Assembly: GCF_002007115.1 (NCBI RefSeq)
Contig: NZ_MVAD01000002.1
Location: forward strand, 62,001 to 126,000
From: Massilia sp. KIM
GTDB taxonomy: Bacteria > Pseudomonadota > Gammaproteobacteria > Burkholderiales > Burkholderiaceae_D
Direction: 5' to 3'
Length of the DNA stretch: 64,000 bases
Shown one piece after another: positions 56,020-64,000 of the stretch (within the stretch, counting starts at the first letter, position 1; the number at the start of each line of letters is the position of its first letter). Below the pieces are notes generated by a model. That model worked only from the letters and a program-made list of their open reading frames with translations, did no database searches and was not told where the DNA came from. The position numbers and the translations under genes were made by a program.

Positions 56020-56298
56020 GGTCTCTCAAACCAGGCCCCTCAAACTAGGGTCAGAGTCGATTTTTTGGGCAATTCCTCAAAGTTGTCAAAAAATTCGACT
56101 CCGACCCTAGTTTTTTCGTGTCTTCCTAGAAAGAATTGAGCGCATGCGTTTGCGCGGGTTCAAACGCGGTTTCCTTGCTTTCGCGGGATGTTGTGCTCCG
56201 ACGAGCTCGGCGGGAGAAAAATAAATAGGGTCGGAGTCGACTTTTTGGGCAATTCCCCAAAGTTGTCAAACAACTCGACTCCGACCCTATTTTGGGGT
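56020..56298. other. 279-bp convergent intergenic region
   Basis: The gap between the pnt operon and the UbiH-type gene is occupied by composite repeat B plus a short upstream stretch with further ACTAGGG/CCAGGCCCC pieces. No gene was found. Confidence 0.7.
56047..56288. repeat. Composite repeat element B: two direct 62-bp units around a 118-bp spacer
   Basis: Units 56047-56108 and 56227-56288 are in the same orientation, whereas in element A (26996-27237) the left unit is inverted. Unit and spacer lengths are the same as in A, and the spacer is homologous to that of A (TTGTGC, CGAGCTCG, AAAAATAAAT). Each unit has AGGGTCGGAGTCGA-type ends; the left one has one mismatch (AGGGTCAGAG). T-rich flanks again allow back-to-back terminators for the convergent neighbours. 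Confidence 0.9.
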
Positions 56299-57447
56299 TT
56301 AGCGGCGGCCGAACATCATGAGTTCGGCGAGCAGCATGCGCGCCGGCTTGACGATGTCGAGGGCGCCCAGGCCCAGGCCCAGCAGGGGCTGCAGGGGGCC
56401 GGCGCCGACGAAGGCGCGCGCCATCGCGTCGGTCAGGCCGATGGTCAGCCGGCGGTCGCGGGCGCGCTCGTCCATGAAGGCCTGGATCGCGCTCGGCTTG
56501 GCGCCGCGGCCCAGCGCGCGCGCCAGGACGGCGGCGTCGCGCAAGCCCAGGTTCAGGCCCTGGCCCGCCACCGGATGCAGGGTCTGGGCGGCATTGCCGA
56601 TGGCGACCGTGCGCGTGCTCGCGCGCGCCTCGGCGTTCAGGCCCAGGGGGAAGGCGACCCGGCCGGATGCGGCCGTGAAGCGGCCCAGGCGCAGGCCGAA
56701 GGCCTCGCCCAGCGCATGCAAAAATTGCTCGTCGCCCAGGGCCAGCACGGCGTTGGCGCGCTCGGGACGCATGCACCAGACCAGCGCGTACTGGTGGCCG
56801 TCGCCGTCGTCCTGGGGAAGCAGGGCCAGCGGACCTTCGTCGGTGAAGCGCTCGAAGGCGCGGTGGGGCAGGGGCTGGCTGGCCGTCACGCGCGCGATGA
56901 TGGCGGTCTGCGCGTAGTCGCGGCGCTGCGCCTTGTCTTCCTGCTGGCCGAACACGCCGCCCTCGGCCTGGACCGCCACCTGGGCCCTCACTTCACGGCC
57001 GTCGTCCAGGCGCAGGTTGACGCCCTCGGCCCCTTCGTCGAAGGATTCCACACGCGCGGGACGCAGCACCGCCACGCCATCGCGCTCGCAGGCGCGCGCC
57101 AGGGCGTCGACCACCTGGCCGTAACGGGTCACGTAGCCCAGCGCCGGCAGGCCGTGCTCGCCGCGGTCCATCAGGCTGCGCCCGAGCTGGCCGCGGCGCG
57201 AGACGTGGATCTCGTGGATCGGCGTGGCCGGCAGCGGCCAGGCGCGCACTTCCTCCAGCAACTGCACGCTGCCCCAGGACAGGGCGATCGAACGCGGGTC
57301 CGAGATCGCCTGGCCCAGGGCCTTGCCGTCGATCAGGACGATGCGCGGGCCCGGCAAGCCGCGCCGCACCAGGAAGGCCGCCAGCGCCAGGCCCACCGGG
57401 CCGGCGCCGCACACGGCCACGTCGAAGTCGAGCGCTTCCTGGTTCAT
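56299..57447 (-). CDS. UbiH/UbiF-family FAD-dependent hydroxylase
   Basis: A 382-residue flavoprotein monooxygenase. The FAD motif is VAVCGAGPVGLALAAFL, the middle motif is in YVTRYGQVVDALARACERD, and the C-terminal FAD motif is GNAAQTLHPVAGQGLNLGLRD, which is diagnostic for ubiquinone hydroxylases. UbiH, UbiF, UbiL and similar enzymes share it, so the exact ring position cannot be assigned. It is the last gene of a four-gene minus-strand operon; its ATG overlaps the pepP stop by four bases. Confidence 0.93.
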   Translation of the reverse strand: MNQEALDFDVAVCGAGPVGLALAAFLVRRGLPGPRIVLIDGKALGQAISDPRSIALSWGSVQLLEEVRAWPLPATPIHEIHVSRRGQLGRSLMDRGEHGLPALGYVTRYGQVVDALARACERDGVAVLRPARVESFDEGAEGVNLRLDDGREVRAQVAVQAEGGVFGQQEDKAQRRDYAQTAIIARVTASQPLPHRAFERFTDEGPLALLPQDDGDGHQYALVWCMRPERANAVLALGDEQFLHALGEAFGLRLGRFTAASGRVAFPLGLNAEARASTRTVAIGNAAQTLHPVAGQGLNLGLRDAAVLARALGRGAKPSAIQAFMDERARDRRLTIGLTDAMARAFVGAGPLQPLLGLGLGALDIVKPARMLLAELMMFGRR

Positions 57448-58790
57448 CCGGCCTCCCGCATCCAGGCTTCGATCTCGTCCACGCCCTTGGGCGCGGCGCC
57501 GCTCAGCACCCGGTAGCCATCGCCGGTGACCACGACGTCGTCTTCGATGCGGATGCCGATGTGCCAGAACTGCTCGGGCACGCCCTCGGCCGGCCGCACG
57601 TAGATGCCCGGCTCCACGGTGAGCGCCATGCCCGCCAGCAGCGGCCGCGAGGGCTTGCCGGCGGCGTGCAGGTCGCGGTAGGCGCCGGTGTCGTGCACGT
57701 CCATGCCCAGCCAGTGGCCGGTGCCGTGCATGTAGAACTGCTGGTGGGCGCGCGCCTGGATCGCGTCGTCGACGCTGGCGTGGACCTTGCGGTCCAGCAG
57801 CCCGAGCTCGAGCATGCCCTGGACCAGCACGCGCACGGCGGCGTCGTGCATGCCGCTGTAGGGCCGGCCCGGCACGATGGCGGCGAAGGCCGCGGCCTGG
57901 GCCGCCAGCACCAGTTCATACAGCACGCGCTGCGGGCCGCTGAAGCGGCCGTTCACCGGCCAGGTGCGGGTGATGTCGGAAGCGTAGCCATCGAGCTCGC
58001 AGCCGGCGTCGATCAGGACCAGCTCGCCGTCCGCCATGCGCCTGTCGTTGGCGTTGTAGTGCAGCACGCAGGCGTTCGGTCCCGAGGCGACGATCGGCGT
58101 GTAGGCCGGGAACTGGGCGCCGTGGCGGCGGAATTCGTGCAGCAGCTCGGCCTCGAGCTCGTACTCGAACATGCCGGGCCGGGTGACGCGCATGGCGCGC
58201 GCGTGGGCGCCGGCCGAGATCGCGGCGGCGCGCGCCATCACCTCGATTTCGTGGGCGTCCTTTAGCAGGCGCATCTCGTCGAGGATGCCGAGCAGGTCGT
58301 GGGCGCTGCCCGGCGCGGCGACGCCGCTGCGGCTTTTCGCCCGCACGGCCGCGAGCCAGCCGCGCACCTGGGCGTCCAGCGCGGCGCTGTGGCCGAGCGC
58401 GTGGTACAGGGCCGGCGCGTCCGACAGCAGGGCGGCCATCTTCGCATCCAGCTCGCCGATCGGATAGGCCTCGTCGACGCCGAAGGCCTCGCGCGCCGCC
58501 TCGGGGCCGAAGCGAAAGCCTTCCCAGATCTCACGTTCGGGGTGCTTCTCGCGGCAGAACAGGATGGCGCGCGCCGCCTGTTCGCCCTGGGCGGCGACCA
58601 GCACCAGCACGCTCTCGGGTTCGGCGAAGCCGGTCAGATAGTAGAAATAGCTGTCGTGGCGGTAGGGGTAGTGGCTGTCGCCGTTGCGCAGCACTTCCGG
58701 CGCGGTGGCCAGCACCGCGACCGCGCCCGGCTGCATGCGCGCCGCCAGGCGGGCGCGCCGCTCACGGCAGGCAAGCAGCCCGGGCCTCAT
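57444..58790 (-). CDS. pepP: Xaa-Pro aminopeptidase P
   Basis: A 448-residue metallopeptidase that removes the N-terminal residue before proline. The N-terminal AMP_N domain (ACRERRARLAARMQPGAVAV) is followed by the pita-bread fold with metal ligands in LIDAGCELDGYASDITRTWP (two Asp), HGTGHWLGMDVHDTG (His), LTVEPGIYV (Glu) and RIEDDVVVT (Glu). The start at 58790 overlaps the murU stop (ATGA). The pepP-ubiH order is widely conserved in proteobacteria. Confidence 0.96.
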   Translation of the reverse strand: MRPGLLACRERRARLAARMQPGAVAVLATAPEVLRNGDSHYPYRHDSYFYYLTGFAEPESVLVLVAAQGEQAARAILFCREKHPEREIWEGFRFGPEAAREAFGVDEAYPIGELDAKMAALLSDAPALYHALGHSAALDAQVRGWLAAVRAKSRSGVAAPGSAHDLLGILDEMRLLKDAHEIEVMARAAAISAGAHARAMRVTRPGMFEYELEAELLHEFRRHGAQFPAYTPIVASGPNACVLHYNANDRRMADGELVLIDAGCELDGYASDITRTWPVNGRFSGPQRVLYELVLAAQAAAFAAIVPGRPYSGMHDAAVRVLVQGMLELGLLDRKVHASVDDAIQARAHQQFYMHGTGHWLGMDVHDTGAYRDLHAAGKPSRPLLAGMALTVEPGIYVRPAEGVPEQFWHIGIRIEDDVVVTGDGYRVLSGAAPKGVDEIEAWMREAG

Positions 58791-59509
58791 GGCGCCGCCC
58801 TGGCCGCCCCCAGCGGCGCATTGAGTTCTTCCAGCTGGCGCACGGTGCCGACGTTGACCCAGGGGCCTTCGTAGATCTCGCCGCCCACGCGCCCGAGTTC
58901 GATGTACTTGCGCATCAGGGGGCCGAACTTGACGAAGTCGCCCGGCTTGATCCCGTCGAACATCTCGGGCCGGTAGACGCCGATGCCCGCGAAGTTCCAC
59001 TTGACCTCACCCTCGTTCTTCAGCGTGTACATGTCGAGGGCGAAGTCGCCCTCCGGGTTGTGCCAGGGGTTGGGGGTGAGCCAGAGCCAGGCGATGTCGC
59101 GCTGGTCGTGGGGGTAGGGCTTGCCCAGCGCGTCGGCGTCCTTGAGCGCGTCGAGCGCCTGCGAGAAGTCGAAATAGGGCGCATAGATGTCGCCCGACAC
59201 CGCCAGGAAAGGCTCGTCGCCCAGCAGGTGTAGGGCGTTGGCGATCCCGCCCGCGGTCTCGAGCGGGGTCGGCTCGTGCGAGTACTGGATGCGCGCGCCG
59301 AAGCGGCTGCCGTCGCCCAGCTCTTCCTCGATCATGTGGCCGAGGAAGGAGTGGTTGATCACGATCTCGGTGATCCCGGCGCGCACCAGGTTCAGCACAT
59401 GGGTCGTGATCATCGGGCGCCCGCGCACCTTGAGCAGGGGCTTGGGACAGGCGTCGGTGAGCGGCCGCATGCGCTCGCCGCGGCCGGCGGCGAAAATCAT
59501 CGCTTTCAT
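58787..59509 (-). CDS. murU: N-acetylmuramate-1-phosphate uridylyltransferase
   Basis: A 240-residue nucleotidyltransferase with the sugar-NTP signature FAAGRGERMRPLTDACPKPL and ISEPTPLETAGGI-like HEPTPLETAGGIANAL, plus the metal-site region VSGDIY. With AmgK it converts N-acetylmuramate-1-phosphate to UDP-MurNAc in the peptidoglycan recycling route known from Pseudomonas, which bypasses MurA and is linked to intrinsic fosfomycin tolerance. It follows amgK by nine bases and overlaps pepP. Confidence 0.93.
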   Translation of the reverse strand: MKAMIFAAGRGERMRPLTDACPKPLLKVRGRPMITTHVLNLVRAGITEIVINHSFLGHMIEEELGDGSRFGARIQYSHEPTPLETAGGIANALHLLGDEPFLAVSGDIYAPYFDFSQALDALKDADALGKPYPHDQRDIAWLWLTPNPWHNPEGDFALDMYTLKNEGEVKWNFAGIGVYRPEMFDGIKPGDFVKFGPLMRKYIELGRVGGEIYEGPWVNVGTVRQLEELNAPLGAARAAP

Positions 59510-59518
59510 GGAAATCCG

Positions 59519-60577
59519 TCAGAAGGTGTAGCCGACCTGCGGAGCCTTGTCCTCGAGCGAATCGAGCAGGCGCAGCAGGGGCTTGAGTTCGGTGTAGCGG
59601 TTGGCTGTCTTGCGCACGTAATCCATCACGGTGGGCAGGTCGCCCATGTAGATCGGCTTGTTGTCGCGGTAGTTCAGGCGGCAGAAGATGCCGAGGATTT
59701 TCAGATGGCGCTGCAGGGCCATGAACTCGAAGTCGCGGTAGAAGGCGTCGATGTCGGGGCTGACCGGCAGGCCGACCTGCTTGGCGCTCTGCCAGTAGCG
59801 CACCACCCAGTCCAGCACGATCTCTTCGTCCCACTGGATGTAGGCGTCGCGCAAAAGCGAAGCCAGATCGTAGGTGACCGGGCCGTAGACCGCGTCCTGG
59901 AAATCCAGCACGCCCGGGTTGCCCTGGTCGAGGAACATCAGGTTACGCGAATGGAAATCGCGGTGCATGTAGACCTGCTGCTGGGCCAGCACGTTGGCCG
60001 TGATCGCCTCGAACACCTTGTCGAGCTGGGCCTGCTGCTTGTCGTCCAGCGTAACGTTCAGGTGGCGCCCGATGTACCACTCCGGGAACAGATTCATCTC
60101 GCGCAGCACGAAGGCGCGGTCGAACTCGGGCAGCACGCCCGGCTGGCTGGCCAGCTGGAATTTGATCAGGGCGTCGACCGCGTCCGAATACATGAAGGCC
60201 GCGTTGTCGGCGTCCAGGCGCGCCAGGTAGGTGGTGTTGCCCAGGTCCGAGAGCAGCAGGTAGCCGTCTTCGACCTTGCGCGCGACGATGGCGGGCACGG
60301 TCACCCCGGCGCCCTGGAGCAGGCCCTGCACGTGGATGAAGGCCGGCACGTTCTCGCGCTCCGGCGGGGCGTCCATGGCGACCAGGGTCGCGCCCAGTTT
60401 CTCGTGCAGCTCGGGCTTCACGTCATAGCGGAAGTAGCGGCGGAAGCTGGCGTCCGAGGAGGCGGGACGGCCCGTTTCCACGTCCACCAGGCCGGTCGAC
60501 GCCAGCCAGGCGTTCAGCTGCGTCAGGCGTGCATCGCGTTCGGCGGAAGTGGGGGAATTTTGATACAAAGAAGACAT
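59519..60577 (-). CDS. amgK: Anomeric N-acetylmuramate/N-acetylglucosamine kinase
   Basis: A 352-residue aminoglycoside-phosphotransferase-fold kinase. The catalytic loop is VYMHRDFHSRNLM and the metal site is LDFQDAVYGP. It phosphorylates C1 of N-acetylmuramate before MurU. The N-terminal SSDASFRRYFRY and the C-terminal LKILGIFCRLNYRDNK are typical. First gene of the operon amgK-murU-pepP-ubiH, divergent from lptD, as in many proteobacteria. Confidence 0.94.
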   Translation of the reverse strand: MSSLYQNSPTSAERDARLTQLNAWLASTGLVDVETGRPASSDASFRRYFRYDVKPELHEKLGATLVAMDAPPERENVPAFIHVQGLLQGAGVTVPAIVARKVEDGYLLLSDLGNTTYLARLDADNAAFMYSDAVDALIKFQLASQPGVLPEFDRAFVLREMNLFPEWYIGRHLNVTLDDKQQAQLDKVFEAITANVLAQQQVYMHRDFHSRNLMFLDQGNPGVLDFQDAVYGPVTYDLASLLRDAYIQWDEEIVLDWVVRYWQSAKQVGLPVSPDIDAFYRDFEFMALQRHLKILGIFCRLNYRDNKPIYMGDLPTVMDYVRKTANRYTELKPLLRLLDSLEDKAPQVGYTF

Positions 60578-60673
60578 GAAGCGGCCTGGTGAATCGGGTT
60601 GGTTGAGGTAATTCCCCTATAATAAGGGATTCATTTAAAAAATACCGCCCTTTATGGAGCGAGCTGAGTTTCC
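60578..60673. promoter_or_regulatory. Divergent promoter region between amgK and lptD
   Basis: A 96-bp gap holding TATAAT at 60618-60623 on the plus strand for lptD; read on the minus strand, TATTAT (complement of 60619-60624) overlaps it and could serve amgK. Overlapping divergent -10 boxes would make the two transcripts compete. -35 boxes are not obvious. Confidence 0.5.
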
Positions 60674-62926
60674 ATGAGCTGGTTTACGGCCCAACCTTTT
60701 CCGCCCCGCCAGGCGCTGGCGCTCTATGCACTGGCCTGCGCCGCAGCCGGCCCGGCCTGCGCACAGACTGTTCCCGCCGCGCCACAATCCGAAGACGAAC
60801 TGCCGATCACCATCCGTGCGGAGGAAATCAATGGCCGTCCCGACCGCCAGCTGAACCTCGAACGCAATGTCGAGATCACCCGCGGCCAGACCGGCCTGAC
60901 CGCCGACACCGCCTGCTACATGAGGGTCGAGGATGAAGTCACCGCCAGCGGCAACGTCAACATGTGGCGCTTCGGCGACCGCTACAAGGGCGACGCCCTG
61001 CAGATGAACCTCGAGACCGGCAAGGGCTGGGTCCTGCATCCGGAGTACCGGATCCAGGCCAACAACGGCCAGGGCCGCGCCGACCGCATCGACTTCCTGG
61101 GCGAGCAGCAGGCCGTGGTGCGCGACGGCACCTACAGCACCTGCGAAGGCACCGATCCGGACTGGTACCTGAAGTCCAGCACCCTGCGCCTGGACACCGG
61201 GCGCGACGTCGGCATCGCCGGCAAGACCGTCATCTATTTCAAGGACGTGCCCATCCTCGGCACGCCCGCTATCTCGTTCTCGCTCTCGGGCGAGCGCCGT
61301 TCCGGCTGGCTGCCGCCCTCGGTGGGCTTCGGCTCCAAGGGCAAGGCCGAGATCATGGTGCCTTACTACGTCAACATCGCGCCCAACCGCGACCTGACCC
61401 TGTTCCCGCGCCTGATGTTCGACCGCGGCCTGCAGCTCGGGGCCACCGGCCGCTACCTGGGCGCCACCTACAACGGCGAGACCCACGTCGAGGTGCTGCC
61501 GGACGACCGCGAGACCAAGACCACGCGCTGGCGCGCCGACTCCCAGCACTTCCAGGCGATCCGTCCCAACTGGTCCTTCGGCTGGAACCTGCACGGCGCC
61601 TCGGACGACGAATACCCGTCCGACTTCTCGCGCACGGTCTCGGCCTCGGCCGAGCGCCAGCTGCTGCGCGAGCTGCGCACCGACTACGTGGGCCAGTACT
61701 GGAGCCTGTCGGCGCGCGCCCAGAACTACCAGGTGCTGCAGGACCCGGCCTCGGCCACGAATCCGAGCCTGACGGTGCCGCGCCCCTACGACCGCCTGCC
61801 CCAGATTAACTTCCACGCCGGCCGCTACGACGTCGCCGGCTTCGACTGGGCGGTGGACGCCGAGATGACCCGCTTCTGGCACCCCGACCTGGAGCGCGGC
61901 AACCGCGCCATCGTCAGCGGCCAGCTGAGCTACCCGATCGTGCGCCCGGGCTGGTTCATCACGCCCAAGGTGATCGTCAACAGCGCCAAGTACGACCTCG
62001 ACGCCGAGCGCCGCAACGGCCGCCCGACCAAGCTGTCGCGCACCCTGTCCACCTTCTCGCTCGACAGCGGCCTGGTGTTCGAGCGCGACACCACCCTGTT
62101 CGGCCGCGCCATCACCCAGACCCTGGAGCCGCGCCTGTTCTACGTGCACACCCCGTACAAGGACCAGGACGACATCCCGCTGTTCGACACCGGCCGCGCC
62201 GGCTTCAACTACGCCCAGCTGTTCAGCGAGAACCGCTACGTGGGCGCGGACCGCATCTCGGACGCCAACCAGCTGACCGCGGCCCTGGTGTCGCGCTTCA
62301 TCCAGCCGGACGGCGCCGAGCGCCTGCGCCTGGCCTTCGGCCAGCGCTACTACCTGGAGGCGCCGCGCGTGCGCCTGCCGGGCGAGCCGGCCCACCAGAG
62401 CCGCTCCGACATCCTGGTGGCCGCCTCGGGCCGCATTTCCGAGACCTGGACCTTCGATAGCGGCGTACAATACGACGCCAACGGCAGCAACCTGTACAGC
62501 TCGAACGCGGGGGTACAATGGTCGCCTGGCCAGATGAAGGTGGTGAATGCGGAATACCGTTATCAACGTGACAGCTTCCGCAACCTCGACCTGTCGGCCC
62601 AGTGGCCGCTGTCGAAGCGCTGGTACGGCGTGGGACGCGTCAGTTATGCCTTGCGGTCCTACGGCGTGGGCCTGCTGAACAATCCGTCCGGCGGCGGCAG
62701 GCTGATCGAGAGCCTCGTAGGTCTCGAATACAAGGCCGACTGCTGGGTGTTCCGCTTCGGTGCGCAGCGTTTCGTGACCGCGGCCCAGACCACCTCGACG
62801 CCGATCTTCTTCCAGCTCGAGCTCAACGGCCTGTCGCGCCTGGGCTTGGGCAGCAACCCGCTCGAGACGTTCAACAAGAGCATCCCGGGCTACACGCGGC
62901 TGAATTCCAACGTCGGCCGACCCTGA
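60674..62926 (+). CDS. lptD: LPS-assembly protein LptD
   Basis: A 750-residue outer-membrane beta-barrel that, with LptE, inserts lipopolysaccharide into the outer leaflet. A signal peptide ends near PACAQ. The N-terminal LptA-like (OstA) domain spans about 45-160 (ITIRAEEINGRPDRQLNLERN cut here as ITIRAEEINGRPD), and the barrel runs to the end. Cysteines at DTACYMR, YSTCEGTD and KADCWVFRFG may form the interdomain disulfide, but the second C-terminal cysteine of the E. coli CC pair is absent. It stands upstream of surA, which folds it, as in E. coli. Confidence 0.96.
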   Translation: MSWFTAQPFPPRQALALYALACAAAGPACAQTVPAAPQSEDELPITIRAEEINGRPDRQLNLERNVEITRGQTGLTADTACYMRVEDEVTASGNVNMWRFGDRYKGDALQMNLETGKGWVLHPEYRIQANNGQGRADRIDFLGEQQAVVRDGTYSTCEGTDPDWYLKSSTLRLDTGRDVGIAGKTVIYFKDVPILGTPAISFSLSGERRSGWLPPSVGFGSKGKAEIMVPYYVNIAPNRDLTLFPRLMFDRGLQLGATGRYLGATYNGETHVEVLPDDRETKTTRWRADSQHFQAIRPNWSFGWNLHGASDDEYPSDFSRTVSASAERQLLRELRTDYVGQYWSLSARAQNYQVLQDPASATNPSLTVPRPYDRLPQINFHAGRYDVAGFDWAVDAEMTRFWHPDLERGNRAIVSGQLSYPIVRPGWFITPKVIVNSAKYDLDAERRNGRPTKLSRTLSTFSLDSGLVFERDTTLFGRAITQTLEPRLFYVHTPYKDQDDIPLFDTGRAGFNYAQLFSENRYVGADRISDANQLTAALVSRFIQPDGAERLRLAFGQRYYLEAPRVRLPGEPAHQSRSDILVAASGRISETWTFDSGVQYDANGSNLYSSNAGVQWSPGQMKVVNAEYRYQRDSFRNLDLSAQWPLSKRWYGVGRVSYALRSYGVGLLNNPSGGGRLIESLVGLEYKADCWVFRFGAQRFVTAAQTTSTPIFFQLELNGLSRLGLGSNPLETFNKSIPGYTRLNSNVGRP

Positions 62927-62940
62927 TTGACCATCCTGAA

Positions 62941-64000
62941 ATGAGTGCTTCCCAGATGATGCGTACTACCCGTTTGCACAAGAACACGCGAGCTGTCTCG
63001 CTCGCAACGGCGCTGCTGTGCGCGCTCGCCACCGGCCAGGTCTTCGCCCAGGCCGCCGCCACCACCACGCCGGCAGCGCCGGCAGCCCAGGCGCCGGCAG
63101 CACAGGCGCCGGCCGCGGCTGCCGCCAAGCCGGGCAGCGGCTTCCTGCCGCCCGCCTCCGCCAGCGCCAAGGTGATCGATTCGATCCACGTGGTCGTCAA
63201 TGACGAAGTGATCACCAAGAACGAAGTCGCGGGCCGCGTGACCCAGGTGTCGCAGAACCTGAAGGCGCGCAACGCCCAGCTGCCCGACCAGGCGACCCTG
63301 GAACGCCAGGTGGTCGAGTCGATGATCGTCGAACGCGCCCAGCTCCAGCTGGCCAAGGAAATGGGCGTGCGCGTCGACGACCGCACCCTGGACGCGACCA
63401 TCGGCCGCATCGCCGAAGGCCAGAAGATGTCGGTGCAGGAACTGCGCAACCAGATGGAAAAGGAGGGCCTGCCCTTCGCCCAGTTCCGTGAAGACATCCG
63501 CAACGAGATCCTGATGCAGCGGCTGCGCGAGCACGAGGTGGACAGCAAGATCCAGGTCTCGGAGGCCGAGATCGACACCTACATGACCGCCGCCAAGGTG
63601 GCCGCCGCCGACCGTGTCGAGCTGGAACTGTCGCAGATCCTGGTGCGCGTGCCCGAGAACGCCTCGCCCGAGCAGATCAACGCGCGCCGCGCGCGCGCCG
63701 AGGAAGTGGCGCGCCAGCTGCGCACCGGCGCCGACTTCGCCAAGTCCGCCGCCACCTATTCCGACGCGCCCGACGCCCTCAAGGGCGGCGAGATCGGCTG
63801 GCGCGATCCGGACCGCCTGCCGCCGGTGTTCGCGGGCGAGCTGCGTAAGCTGCAGCCGGGCCAGATCACCCCGATCATCAAGACCAACGTCGGCTTCCAC
63901 ATCCTCAAGATGACGAACAAGCGTTCGCTGGCCGAGAACAACGAGAAGGCGGTGGTGCAGCAGACCCGCGCGCGCCACATCCTGATCAAGCCGACGCCGA
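62941..64000 (+). CDS. surA: Periplasmic chaperone SurA (3' truncated by window)
   Basis: The first 353 residues of SurA, the periplasmic chaperone and peptidyl-prolyl isomerase for outer-membrane proteins. After a signal peptide (ending TGQVFAQA) there is an Ala/Pro linker, then the SurA N-terminal chaperone domain (VIDSIHVVVNDEVITKNEVA) and the first parvulin domain (about residues 225-325; VELELSQILVRVPE to VGFHILKM). The second parvulin domain begins at QQTRARHILIKPTP where the window ends. The ATG at 62941 is used; a start at 62956 is possible. It follows lptD by 14 bases. Confidence 0.95.
   Translation, partial: MSASQMMRTTRLHKNTRAVSLATALLCALATGQVFAQAAATTTPAAPAAQAPAAQAPAAAAAKPGSGFLPPASASAKVIDSIHVVVNDEVITKNEVAGRVTQVSQNLKARNAQLPDQATLERQVVESMIVERAQLQLAKEMGVRVDDRTLDATIGRIAEGQKMSVQELRNQMEKEGLPFAQFREDIRNEILMQRLREHEVDSKIQVSEAEIDTYMTAAKVAAADRVELELSQILVRVPENASPEQINARRARAEEVARQLRTGADFAKSAATYSDAPDALKGGEIGWRDPDRLPPVFAGELRKLQPGQITPIIKTNVGFHILKMTNKRSLAENNEKAVVQQTRARHILIKPTP

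Overview
The window is dense, high-G+C chromosomal DNA with Gram-negative housekeeping genes (secF, lptD, surA, purB, mnmA, pntAA-AB-B, feoAB, bfr). A PEP-CTERM protein, paired AruF/AruG arginine succinyltransferase subunits, a large NAD-glutamate dehydrogenase and an amgK-murU pair next to lptD-surA together suggest a betaproteobacterium of the Burkholderiales, most likely an Oxalobacteraceae member of the Massilia/Telluria type. This placement is inferred from gene content and order; no database search was possible. No prophage, CRISPR array, rRNA, tRNA or complete insertion sequence was seen.

Layout. 1-1.4 kb: the 3' end of secF, then three tandem copies of a roughly 60-nt RNA gene, each with its own -10 box, a shared upstream motif and a Rho-independent terminator. 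1.4-5.0 kb, minus strand: a DUF4214 secreted-type protein, an HDOD protein, and a MarR regulator coupled to a small unknown gene. 5.2-18.8 kb: an arginine catabolic locus (AraC/ArgR-type regulator, astC, aruF, aruG, astD, astB, NAD-glutamate dehydrogenase, astE) encoding arginine to glutamate to 2-oxoglutarate. 19-27 kb: an old yellow enzyme, a GIN-domain lipoprotein, flavohaemoglobin behind an NsrR-like operator, an amino-acid permease with a CAT-like acetyltransferase, a small membrane protein and an S41-type hydrolase. 27-35 kb: an S46 dipeptidyl-peptidase, cardiolipin synthase, a GlsB-type membrane protein, a glycine-zipper repeat protein, and two YceI proteins with a cytochrome b561. 35-40 kb: a TonB-dependent receptor, purB, a GST and a PfkB kinase.

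40-44 kb is an iron locus: bacterioferritin, Bfd, and divergent feoA-feoB plus a Cys-rich small protein, with Fur-like boxes at both promoters of the divergent region. 44-50 kb holds a secreted-repeat protein, a DUF72 protein, a second GST, a Xni-type nuclease, a pseudo-receiver protein and a divergent pair of GAF regulators (HTH-GAF and GAF-GGDEF-EAL). 50-56 kb: a PEP-CTERM protein behind a sigma54-type promoter, mnmA with a NudJ-type Nudix hydrolase, and the proton-translocating transhydrogenase operon. 56-64 kb: amgK-murU-pepP-ubiH-like (minus) divergent from lptD-surA (plus, surA cut by the window end).

Repeats are prominent. A 242-bp composite of two 62-bp terminal-inverted-repeat units around a 118-bp spacer occurs twice (26996-27237 and 56047-56288), both times between convergent genes. 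Two REPIN-like inverted pairs lie at 6339-6442 and 18871-18978. The most notable unexplained element is the tandem sRNA triplet at 0.9-1.34 kb.
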